From contig NZ_JACIBV010000001.1 in the NCBI RefSeq assembly GCF_014195505.1, forward strand, positions 372,001 to 436,000: 64,000 bases of DNA, written 5' to 3'. Below the pieces are notes generated by a model. That model saw nothing but the letters and a program-made list of their open reading frames with translations, had not been told where the DNA came from and made no database searches. Both the position numbers and the translations under genes were made by a program. Of this stretch, positions 17,252 through 24,007 are shown piece after piece. Within the stretch, counting starts at the first letter, position 1. Every line of letters starts with the position of its first letter. This DNA comes from Nonomuraea dietziae. GTDB taxonomy: Bacteria; Actinomycetota; Actinomycetes; Streptosporangiales; Streptosporangiaceae.

Positions 17252-17650
17252 TCAGCCGGTGAAGGGCTCGAGCACGAAGCGGCCCCACGCGATAAACGCC
17301 GCAACCGCGAGATAGATCACGCACACCAGCACGAACACGGATTCGCCACGTCGAACGTGGGTGATCACGGCGCCGACCATCAGCAGGATCCAGCAGACCG
17401 CGGTCACCGGCACCAGAACCGGCGCGATGCCGAGCGCGGCGGGCAGGATCAGGCCGGCCGCGGCCAGGAGCTCAAGAACACCCAGGGTCTTGAGGAAGCC
17501 GACACTGGCGTCTGCGGTCCATCCATAAGCAAGCGTCCTCTGATGGAAGGCAGCCAGCTTGTCCTTGGGCACGAACGTCTTTTGGATGCCGCTACTCAGC
17601 GCTAGCACGGCCAGGAACCCGGCAGCGATCCACAACGCGAGGTTCATCAT
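17252..17650 (-). CDS. DoxX-family membrane protein (copy 2)
   Basis: 131-132 residues (ATG at 17650 or 17647), nearly colinear with copy 1 but with an intact extra piece 'QRTLAYGWTADASVGF' that is shortened in copy 1. Four membrane segments and 'KTLGVLELLAAAGLILPAAL' identify DoxX. Downstream it is followed only by the epimerase fragment, not by a sigma gene. It has its own ECF41-type promoter at 17685-17711, with the same spacer sequence as copy 1, so both copies should respond to the same sigma factor. Confidence 0.87.
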   Translation of the reverse strand: MMNLALWIAAGFLAVLALSSGIQKTFVPKDKLAAFHQRTLAYGWTADASVGFLKTLGVLELLAAAGLILPAALGIAPVLVPVTAVCWILLMVGAVITHVRRGESVFVLVCVIYLAVAAFIAWGRFVLEPFTG

Positions 17651-17684
17651 CTACTCCTTGATCGAGGATTGCCTGCACCCCCAA

Positions 17685-17711
17685 GACGAGACAGCGACCC
17701 CGCCAGTGACA
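17685..17711 (-). promoter_or_regulatory. ECF41-type promoter of DoxX copy 2
   Basis: Minus strand: TGTCACT (17711-17705), 16 nt, CGTC (17688-17685). Both elements are identical to the copy 1 promoter; the intervening 16 nt differ at only the first bases. Start codon lies about 35 nt downstream. Confidence 0.8.
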
Positions 17712-17869
17712 TCTCCGAACACTCGCGCGTCCTGTCTTCAGCGGGATCCCCGGCGGGGCCGCATGTCGTGTCCATCGCAGCGACCCTGATCTGGTGACCG
17801 GCCGGCCGATGGACAAAGCTCCCGCCGATACCAGCCCACAAGCTCGCGATTGTGAGGCCGCTCACACCG

Positions 17870-17896
17870 TGTCACAGCCCATCGGGGCATCTCGTC
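17870..17896 (+). promoter_or_regulatory. ECF41-type promoter of SDR gene
   Basis: Plus strand: TGTCACA (17870-17876), 16 nt, CGTC (17893-17896), only 9 nt before the ATG at 17906. The mRNA would be leaderless or nearly so. It is the best match in the window to the ECF41 consensus and is oriented away from the DoxX promoter at 17685. Confidence 0.8.
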
Positions 17897-17905
17897 TCAG
17901 AGGGC

Positions 17906-18649
17906 ATGACGAACTCGGAACAGACCTCAGTGCTGATCACCGGTGGCAACAAAGGACTTGGCCTTGAGACGGCCCGGCGGCTCGGCGAACAGGGCTGGAC
18001 GATCTTTCTCGGCTCACGCGACGAAAGGCGAGGACGAGCGGCTGCCGACAAGCTGAGCGACGGCGGCGCGAACGTGGTCATGGTCCCGCTGGACGTGACC
18101 TCGGACGAGTCCGTGACCGACGCCGTACGGCTCGTCCGGGAGCACACCGATCGGCTGGATGTGCTGATCAACAACGCCGGCACGCCAGGAAAGGGCATTA
18201 CGCCGGTAGACGCGACGGCCGACGAAATTCACTCCGTCTACGACACCAACGTGTACGGACCGGTCAGGGTCACGCACGCGTTCCTTCCCCTGCTGCAGGC
18301 GGCGGACCATCCGCGGGTGGTGATGGTGTCCAGCGCCGGCGGTTCCTTCGCGGTCGTGACCGATCCACAGCAGGCCGTCTCGAAGATGCACGAGCTCGCC
18401 TACACCTCGTCCAAAGCGGCGCTGAACATGATCACCATCCGATACGCCCAGGCGATCCCGCAGGTCAAGTTCAACTGCATCACTCCCGGAGAAGTCGCCA
18501 ACCACAAATTCACCGCCACCGACATGAACAACCACACCGGCCAGCTGACCGTCACCGAGGGCACCGATCCGATCGTCAAACTCGCGCTGAGCGACGCCGA
18601 CGGCCCGACCGGGACCTTCACCGATCGGCTTGGCCCCGTTGCCTGGTGA
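17906..18649 (+). CDS. SDR-family oxidoreductase, ECF41 target
   Basis: 247 residues from ATG 17906 (MTNSEQTSVLITGG). Classical SDR: 'TGGNKGLGLE' cofactor loop, 'LINNAG' (about 85), active site 'YTSSKAAL' (YxxxK), and 'NCITPGEVANHKF' after it. The N-terminal extension starting at 17852 would run through the promoter and is rejected. It is placed under the ECF41-type promoter at 17870-17896 and faces away from the DoxX genes, so it is an oxidoreductase member of the ECF41 regulon. Substrate unknown. Confidence 0.88.
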   Translation: MTNSEQTSVLITGGNKGLGLETARRLGEQGWTIFLGSRDERRGRAAADKLSDGGANVVMVPLDVTSDESVTDAVRLVREHTDRLDVLINNAGTPGKGITPVDATADEIHSVYDTNVYGPVRVTHAFLPLLQAADHPRVVMVSSAGGSFAVVTDPQQAVSKMHELAYTSSKAALNMITIRYAQAIPQVKFNCITPGEVANHKFTATDMNNHTGQLTVTEGTDPIVKLALSDADGPTGTFTDRLGPVAW

Positions 18650-18818
18650 CCACCGCGCACCCCACGGCCCTTTGCCGGCGAGCCCGCAAAGGCCGAGGTG
18701 ACACCTCTCGCAGCCACCGTTGTCCCCCACGAGGGCGGCGGTCGGTGCGGCGCGCGTATGAACGCCGACCCTGAACGACCGGAACAACTCAGCCAGATCA
18801 ATCACTGGGAGGTCATTC

Positions 18819-20045
18819 ATGACGAAGAGCGTTGACAGCGAACTCGCCGACCTGGAACTGCCGGTCGAGAGGGGCTGCCCGTTCACCCCGCCCGCCGCCT
18901 ACGAGCGACTGCGCGAGAAGGCGCCGATCAACAGGATCCGCCTGGTCAATGGTGGCGAGGCGTGGTGGGTGTCCGGGCACGAGGAAGGCCGCGCCATTCT
19001 CGCCGACCGCCGCTTCTCCTCCGACAAGCGCAAGGACGGCTTCCCGCTCTTCAACGTCGACGCCGCCACCCTACGGCAGCTCCGCAGCCAGCCGCCGCAC
19101 ATGCTCAGCATGGACGGCAACGAACACGCCGCTGCCCGCCGTCCGGTGATCGGCGAGTTCACCGTGAAGCGGCTGGCCGCGCTGCGCCCGCGGATCCAGG
19201 ACATCGTCGACCGCTTCATCGACGACATGCTCGCCGCCGACCAGCGCCCGGTCGACCTGGTGCAGGCGTTGTCCCTGCCGGTGCCGTCCCTGGTGATCTG
19301 CGAACTGCTCGGCGCGCCGTACACCGACCATGACTTCTTCCAGGGCCTCACCGCCGTGGCGGTGCGGCGGACCTCCTCGCCGCAGGAACGCCAGCGGGCC
19401 TTCGCCGAACTGCGCGCCTACCTCGACGAGTTGATCACCCGCAAGGAGTCCGAACCAGGCGACGACCTGTTCGGCCGGCAGATCGCCCGGCAACGCCAGG
19501 AGGGCACCCTTGATCACGCGGGCCTGGTGAGCCTGGCCTTCCTGCTGCTCACCGCCGGGCACGAGACCACGGCGAACATGATCTCGCTCGGTGTGGTCGG
19601 GCTGCTCTCCCATCCGGAGCAACTGGCCCTGATCAAGGCCGACCCGGGCAGGACGCCCATGGCCGTGGAGGAACTGCTGCGCTACTTCTCCATCACCGAC
19701 ACGGTCTCCTCCCGGCTGGCCACCGACGACGTGGAGATCGCCGGGGTGAGCATCAAGGCAGGCGAGGGCGTCATCGTCTCGGGCCTGTCGGCTAACTGGG
19801 ACCCGGCGGTGTTTGAGAATCCGGCCGAACTGGATGTCGAGCGCGGAGTCCGCCACCACCTCGCCTTCGGATTCGGCCCGCACCAGTGCCTGGGCCAGAA
19901 CCTGGCCAGGATGGAGCTACAGATCGTCTTCGACACGCTGTTCCGCCGCATCCCCACCCTGCGGCTCGCCGTACCGGCCGAGGAAGTGCCGTTCAAGACG
20001 GATGCCGTCATCTACGGCGTTCACGAACTGCCGGTCACCTGGTGA
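18819..20045 (+). CDS. Cytochrome P450, CYP105-like
   Basis: 408 residues, soluble bacterial class I type. The I-helix oxygen motif is 'LLTAGHETTANM' (about 245), the K-helix ExxR is in 'VEELLRYF', and the heme loop is 'FGFGPHQCLGQNLARME' with the cysteine thiolate ligand near 355. Length and N-terminus match CYP105-like actinobacterial P450s that hydroxylate xenobiotics or secondary metabolites. RBS (GGGAGG) precedes ATG 18819. A 3Fe-4S ferredoxin gene follows 4 bp later but is broken, so electrons must come from another ferredoxin. Confidence 0.93.
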   Translation: MTKSVDSELADLELPVERGCPFTPPAAYERLREKAPINRIRLVNGGEAWWVSGHEEGRAILADRRFSSDKRKDGFPLFNVDAATLRQLRSQPPHMLSMDGNEHAAARRPVIGEFTVKRLAALRPRIQDIVDRFIDDMLAADQRPVDLVQALSLPVPSLVICELLGAPYTDHDFFQGLTAVAVRRTSSPQERQRAFAELRAYLDELITRKESEPGDDLFGRQIARQRQEGTLDHAGLVSLAFLLLTAGHETTANMISLGVVGLLSHPEQLALIKADPGRTPMAVEELLRYFSITDTVSSRLATDDVEIAGVSIKAGEGVIVSGLSANWDPAVFENPAELDVERGVRHHLAFGFGPHQCLGQNLARMELQIVFDTLFRRIPTLRLAVPAEEVPFKTDAVIYGVHELPVTW

Positions 20046-20049
20046 GGAC

Positions 20050-20218
20050 ATGATGCGGATCAAAGCCGACACCGGGGTCTGCGCCGGCTTTGGCCAGTGC
20101 GTACCGAGTCGGCCGTGTTCGCCCAAGACGACGACGGCATTGTGGTCCTGCTGACCGACCACCCCACGACGAGACCACGGCACAGGCGCGGCGCCGTCAG
20201 TACCAACTTGGTTGGTGA
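20050..20218 (+). pseudogene. 3Fe-4S ferredoxin, multiply frameshifted
   Basis: Begins 'MMRIKADTGVCAGFGQC' as in P450-linked ferredoxins. At about 20101 coding sense shifts to another frame ('RTESAVFAQDDDGIVVLL'), which fits loss of one 4-nt repeat, and near 20166 it shifts again ('DETTAQARR'). The frame ends at 20218 without the final cysteine motif (CP). It would have been the redox partner of the adjacent P450. Two indels plus a missing end argue for true decay rather than a single read error. Confidence 0.8.
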
Positions 20219-20314
20219 TCCTGGGGTTCTGTCGCCCGTGTTGGAGATCTCCGACGTCGCTGATGTCGTGTTCGACCAGAAGACTCGATCTCGGGTCAGG
20301 AAAGGAAGCAATTG

Positions 20315-21166
20315 ATGACTATGACGGAGCAAGGAATGGGTTCGTTGGCCGGGAAGGTCGCGGTCGTGACCGGAGCGGGGTCCGGTATCGGCGCGGCGAC
20401 CGCGGCGACGCTGGCGGCTCTGGGAGCGCGGGTGTGCTGCGCCGGACGTACGCTTGAAAACGTCGAGCGGACGGCCGGGGAGATCGTGGCTGCTGGTGGC
20501 CAGGCGTTCGGGATGCGGGTGGACGTGGCGTCGCCTGAGGACAACGATGCGATGGTGCGCGAGACGGTCGCCCGTTACGGGGCCGTGCACATCGCACACC
20601 TCAACGCCGCGACGGGACACTGGGCCGGTGTGCTGGACCACCCGCTGGAGGAGTGGGACCGCACCATGGCGGTGAACCTGCGTGGTGTGCTGCTCGGTTT
20701 GCAGGCGGCGGGCCGGGCGATGCGCGACGGGGGTGGTGGCTCGGTCGTGGTCACCTCCTCGGCTGCCGGGCTCACCGGTGTTCGGATGTCAGCGGCGTAC
20801 GCGGCGTCGAAGCACGGTGTGCTCGGACTGGTCAAGTCGGCCGCCCTGGAACTGGGGCCGGTCGGCATCCGGGTCAACGCCATCTGCCCGGGATACATCG
20901 CCAGCAACGACCTCACCCGGAAAATGGGCGAAGAGCTCGACGTCGCCAGCCGATTTCCGCTGGGCCGACCGGGGCGCAGCGAGGAGGTCGCCAATCTGGT
21001 CGCGTTCCTGGCCGGTGAGAGCGCGTCGTTCATCACAGGCAGCGTGTTCACCATCGATGGCGGCTGGCTGGCCGGCGGCATCGAACTCGGGGGCGATGCC
21101 GAGCAACCAACGACCAGCGACGACCGCATGGCTGCCATTGCCAACACGTCCTCCCTGAACTCGTAA
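20315..21166 (+). CDS. SDR-family oxidoreductase
   Basis: 283 residues from ATG 20315 with RBS AAGGAAG at 20302 (the TTG at 20312 is worse placed). 'TGAGSGIGAATAAT' binds the cofactor; 'LNAATG' replaces the usual NNAG; 'SSAAGLTG' and 'YAASKHGVLGL' give the Ser-Tyr-Lys triad; 'ITGSVFTIDGGWLAGG' closes the fold. About 25 C-terminal residues extend beyond the core. Related to 3-oxoacyl-ACP reductase or glucose dehydrogenase-type SDRs; substrate not assignable. Downstream of the P450/ferredoxin pair, so perhaps part of the same pathway. Confidence 0.87.
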   Translation: MTMTEQGMGSLAGKVAVVTGAGSGIGAATAATLAALGARVCCAGRTLENVERTAGEIVAAGGQAFGMRVDVASPEDNDAMVRETVARYGAVHIAHLNAATGHWAGVLDHPLEEWDRTMAVNLRGVLLGLQAAGRAMRDGGGGSVVVTSSAAGLTGVRMSAAYAASKHGVLGLVKSAALELGPVGIRVNAICPGYIASNDLTRKMGEELDVASRFPLGRPGRSEEVANLVAFLAGESASFITGSVFTIDGGWLAGGIELGGDAEQPTTSDDRMAAIANTSSLNS

Positions 21167-21270
21167 GAACTGGCCGAACAGATCACCCGCATCGCCGACG
21201 CCGCGGCGGTGTCACCGAAGAGGCATGACCTGACCACCGTCCGGTCTGCCGCCCTGTAACAGGAGGACAT

Positions 21271-21675
21271 GTGCAACGTGGCGAAGTCTGGTGGGTCGCG
21301 TTCGACGAGCGGCGGCCGGTCGTACTGCTGTCGGGAGACGACGCGTCCGGGATCCGGGCGATGCAGGTCGTCGCTCCGGCGGGCGTCGACATCAGCGGCC
21401 TGGGCGTCGAAGTGGTAGTAGGAGCCGTGGAAGGACTGCCCTTTGAAGGCGTGCTGCGGATGGCGTTCCCTCATCCAGGCGTTACTCCGTGCACGTGGCT
21501 GACCACGGTGTCCCGGGACGACCTGATCGAGCAAGCGGGCGTCCTGTCCTCCGCGAAACTCAGCGAGATCGAGGATGCCCTCCGTCTCGGGGAGCAGGCG
21601 AAGGAGTGGACCCCAGCGACGACCGCGAAACTCAGCGAGATCAGGGACGCCCTCCGTCTCGGCGGACTCAGGTAG
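21271..21675 (+). CDS. PemK/MazF-like toxin-family protein
   Basis: 134 residues from GTG 21271 behind a strong AGGAGG (21261-21266). The start 'MQRGEVWWVAFDERRPVVLLS' and 'TWLTTVSRDDLIEQAGVLS' match the PemK/MazF fold, usually an mRNA interferase. No antitoxin gene is visible upstream. The C-terminus holds an in-frame 72-nt tandem duplication: 'AKLSEIEDALRLG' recurs 24 residues later as 'AKLSEIRDALRLG'. The repeat could extend the C-terminal helix. Whether the protein is toxic is unknown. Confidence 0.65.
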   Translation: MQRGEVWWVAFDERRPVVLLSGDDASGIRAMQVVAPAGVDISGLGVEVVVGAVEGLPFEGVLRMAFPHPGVTPCTWLTTVSRDDLIEQAGVLSSAKLSEIEDALRLGEQAKEWTPATTAKLSEIRDALRLGGLR

Positions 21676-22075
21676 GCGGAGAAGGCGAACCCCGTCCTGG
21701 ACGACCGGCGAGGCACAGCGCATGCTCGCCTCCGGCAGGCGCAGCGTGCTGACCGGGCAGGACCCGGACGCCTTTAAATCTCGTGAAGGGCAGGTCCGTG
21801 GCCCAACGTCTACCGCATCCTCGCCGACCGCCACGTGCGCCCATTCTGGCATCTACGCGCAGGGCGCCCCGCTCATGCCAGTTATGGAGAGTTACTTCGA
21901 TAAGGACCCGAGCGGCGGAGCAATGCTGATGTACGTGATAACGATCTATTATCACGTACATGAGCGATCACGGCGGCGCGGCGACCAGGACAACACTTCG
22001 CAGGGACGGTGCGCGACTCCGGCACGTTATCCGGTACATCATCCGGGCCGCAGCATGCTCCGCCGGGCGGTCGGC
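21676..22075. other. Recombination region: shortened Tn end and lox-like site
   Basis: No gene with clear coding sense. 21889-21919 is a shortened copy of the transposon terminal repeat (GTTACTT, then GGACCCGAG, with the middle replaced by CGATAA). Ten bp later, 21929-21961, lies an AT-rich palindrome with 13-bp arms. The open frame that enters from 21575 continues into the recombinase but shows no domain here. Confidence 0.6.
21929..21961. repeat. lox-like inverted repeat, 13-bp arms, 7-bp spacer
   Basis: ATGTACGTGATAA (21929-21941), spacer CGATCTA, TTATCACGTACAT (21949-21961): exact reverse-complement arms. Size and form match crossover sites of tyrosine recombinases (13-bp arms around a 6-8 bp spacer). 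It lies 115 bp upstream of the recombinase gene at 22076, so it is the likely core of the transposon resolution site. An operator is the alternative. Confidence 0.65.
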
Positions 22076-23017
22076 ATGAGCGCCGCGCCAAAGATCACCG
22101 CCCTGCGCGGCGGGCACGTCACGCTCGCCGCGGCCGCCGACGCCTTCCTCGCCACCCCGCGCACCGCCAACCCCAACACCCACCGCGCCTACGCCTCCGC
22201 GATCGACCGCACCATCGAGCGGCTTGGCCGCGACCGGCCGCTCGCCGAGATCGCCGACGCCGAGATCGGCCAGGCGCTCGCCGAGCTGTGGGGCCGCTGC
22301 GCGCCGGCGACCTGGAACCGCAACCGCGCCGCCGTCACCTCCTGGCTGACCTGGTGCCAGACCAAGAAACACTGGGCCACCCCCTCGGTCCCGGCTGAGG
22401 CCGAACGCCACAAGGAGAGCGCCGACGAAACCCGCGCCGTCGCCAAGACCACCATCCACCGGCTGCTGTCACGCCGCGACATCCCGCTCCGGGAGAAGAC
22501 CCTGTGGCGGATGCTCTACGAAACCGCCGCCCGGGCCGTGGAGATCCTGGCGCTCAACGTCGAGGACTTGGACCTGGAGCATCGGCGGGCACCCGTCCGG
22601 TCCAAGGGCGGCGCGCTCGAGTGGGTGTACTGGGAATCCGGGACCGCCCACCTGCTGCCCCGGCTCCTCCGGCTCCCGGACGGCAGCACCCGCACGCAGG
22701 GCCCGCTGTTCCTGTCCGAACGCCGCCCCGTCCCGGCCCGCCGCCCGGCGGCCGCCGACATCTGCCCGCACACCGGCCGCGCCCGCCTCGGCTACGACCG
22801 CGCCCGCGTCCTGCTGGACACCTACGCTGGGCTCGACCTGCACCAGCTGCGCCACAGCGCCGCCACCCACCTCGGCGACGCCGAGATCCCGCTGCAGCTC
22901 ATCATGGGCAAGACCCGGCACAAGAACCCGCGCACCGCCATGCGCCACGTCAAACCCGGCGCCGAAGCCATCGCCAAAGTCACCGAGGTCCTGGCACCCC
23001 GCCGCCGTACCCACTGA
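22076..23017 (+). CDS. Tyrosine-type recombinase, His at the expected catalytic Tyr
   Basis: 313 residues from ATG 22076 (22054 also possible). N-terminal core-binding domain ('NTHRAYASAIDRTIERLG'), then the catalytic domain: ArgI in 'YETAARAVEILALNVEDLD', HxxR in 'DLHQLRHSAATHLG', and box 'TRHKNPRTAMRHVKPGAEA'. In close relatives the last motif is RYV with the nucleophilic Tyr; here the codon is CAC (His), one base from TAC. If the alignment is right the enzyme cannot cleave DNA by the normal route. It sits just inside the right Tn3 terminal repeat, like TnpI-type resolvases. Confidence 0.85.
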   Translation: MSAAPKITALRGGHVTLAAAADAFLATPRTANPNTHRAYASAIDRTIERLGRDRPLAEIADAEIGQALAELWGRCAPATWNRNRAAVTSWLTWCQTKKHWATPSVPAEAERHKESADETRAVAKTTIHRLLSRRDIPLREKTLWRMLYETAARAVEILALNVEDLDLEHRRAPVRSKGGALEWVYWESGTAHLLPRLLRLPDGSTRTQGPLFLSERRPVPARRPAAADICPHTGRARLGYDRARVLLDTYAGLDLHQLRHSAATHLGDAEIPLQLIMGKTRHKNPRTAMRHVKPGAEAIAKVTEVLAPRRRTH

Positions 23018-23054
23018 TCAACGAGTGGCGGCTCGCCGGAGCTATACGGGAGTT

Positions 23055-23078
23055 CTGGAGCCGATTCAGCGGCTCCAG
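23055..23078 (+). terminator. Hairpin after the recombinase gene
   Basis: CTGGAGCCG (23055-23063), loop ATTCAG, CGGCTCCAG (23070-23078): a perfect 9-bp stem 38 bp after the recombinase stop. No U-tract follows, as usual in high-GC actinobacteria. Confidence 0.6.
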
Positions 23079-23106
23079 ACACACTCGGTGACGAAGGCTA
23101 CAGAGA

Positions 23107-23146
23107 GTTACTTTTGGGCTGGTCGCGCCGACCCGAGCGGTGGGCC
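23107..23146 (-). repeat. Right terminal inverted repeat of Tn3-family unit
   Basis: 40 bp from GTTACTTTTGGGC to GGTGGGCC, reverse complement of the left end at 35 of 40 positions. TTGTC follows at 23147-23151, the same pentamer that precedes the left end. Confidence 0.85.
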
Positions 23147-23208
23147 TTGTCAGAGTGGCGGGAGGCACCAGCCGACCGCTGTGGGTGCAGGGCCGCGCAC
23201 CGACTTGG

Positions 23209-23889
23209 TCACCCCGCGCGATGTGCCTCTTCACCGCGCCCCGCCGACACAGTGGCCCGGCATCGCAGCAACCTGACGGCCACGGCGATGATCCAGCTGA
23301 ACCCGGCCAGCAGGGACAGGTGCTCGAGCAGCCCAGCGGGGGCGGGCCGCCAGATGCCGAGCGTGTCGAGGGGATAGGCGATACCGGCGGCGAAGGCGAA
23401 GGCGATGACGAGAGCGCCGGCCAGCCGCAGGTAGCGGGCCCAGGCGTGGCTGGCCTCGCCCAGGCGCCCGGCCAGGACGAAAGCGGCGGCGCTGAGACCG
23501 GCGAACAGGGCGAGCCCGCCGACCTGGTGGACGCCTCCGGCGGCGGTGAGGCCCTCGGGCTGTCCGGGCGGGTAGCCGAGGGCGGGGTCGGTGGGTACAA
23601 GTCCGGCCACGGCCAAGCCGGCGGCCGCGGTAGCGATGAGGATGGGTCCCCAGGTGGCGCCGCGGCCGGTGCGCAGAACCCGGCGCAGGCCGATGGCGAA
23701 CAGACTCAGCAGCAGGGCACCGAGCAAGAAGTTGGCGGTCTGTAGCCAGGCGCGCTCGCCGATACCGAGCTGGCTGGCGCCGTGGCGCCAAAGGCTGTAG
23801 CCCGAACGGGTGGCACCGTCGGCCCACAGCACCGCCGGGACCAGGACACCGGCGACGAGGCCGCAGCGCAGCAGCCATGAGGTGGACAT
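23209..23889 (-). CDS. DUF998-family membrane protein
   Basis: 226 residues with six membrane segments, starting 'LLRCGLVAGVLVPAVLWADG' and containing 'SGYSLWRHGASQLGIGERAW', the family hallmark of a conserved polar loop after the first helix. DUF998 proteins are uncharacterised integral membrane proteins, often beside MarR or TetR regulators. Here it diverges from a MarR-type gene; both share the operator at 23971-23988. The mRNA leader carries a copy of the 18-nt motif seen at 4945 and 8321. Confidence 0.85.
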   Translation of the reverse strand: MSTSWLLRCGLVAGVLVPAVLWADGATRSGYSLWRHGASQLGIGERAWLQTANFLLGALLLSLFAIGLRRVLRTGRGATWGPILIATAAAGLAVAGLVPTDPALGYPPGQPEGLTAAGGVHQVGGLALFAGLSAAAFVLAGRLGEASHAWARYLRLAGALVIAFAFAAGIAYPLDTLGIWRPAPAGLLEHLSLLAGFSWIIAVAVRLLRCRATVSAGRGEEAHRAG

Positions 23890-23927
23890 GGGGAAGCCCT
23901 CCTGTTGCTCCGCGACGCCTGTCGCGG

Positions 23928-23945
23928 GCCGACCAGACTTCCCGG
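23928..23945 (-). promoter_or_regulatory. Repeated 18-nt leader motif (copy 3)
   Basis: On the minus strand CCGGGAAGTCTGGTCGGC, identical to the copy at 4945-4962 and one base different from 8321-8338. It sits 39 nt upstream of the DUF998 start, comparable with copy 2 (43 nt upstream of CocE). Both of these genes are controlled by adjacent MarR-type regulators. Confidence 0.45.
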
Positions 23946-23970
23946 CTCACCATCTTGTTCGATACACGGA

Positions 23971-23988
23971 TTTTAGTTCATACTAAAA
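23971..23988. promoter_or_regulatory. MarR operator TTTTAGT-TCAT-ACTAAAA
   Basis: A perfect 7-bp inverted repeat with a 4-nt spacer, AT-rich against the background, between the divergent DUF998 and MarR genes. It lies 20 bp upstream of the MarR start and 82 bp upstream of DUF998, so one site could control both promoters. Confidence 0.7.
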
Positions 23989-24007
23989 CTGGCGAAAAGA
24001 GGGGTGC

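Larger units (their letters stand above)
12229..23146. mobile_element. Tn3-family transposon-like unit, 10.9 kb, non-autonomous
   Basis: 40-bp terminal inverted repeats at 12229-12268 and 23107-23146 match at 35 of 40 positions, including the inner end GTTACTTT and a central GGGCTGGTCGCGC. Directly outside both ends lies the same pentamer TTGTC (12224-12228 and 23147-23151), the 5-bp target duplication expected of Tn3-family transposition. Inside are a tnpA fragment, cargo genes and a tyrosine recombinase with a lox-like site, the layout of Tn3 elements that resolve through a tyrosine recombinase. tnpA is truncated, so movement would need a transposase in trans. Confidence 0.8.

Noticed and set aside
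18677..18703. TGTCACC-N16-CGCC on the minus strand, a possible sixth ECF41 promoter
   Set aside because: Differs in both boxes and points into the 3' end of the SDR gene; no target gene.
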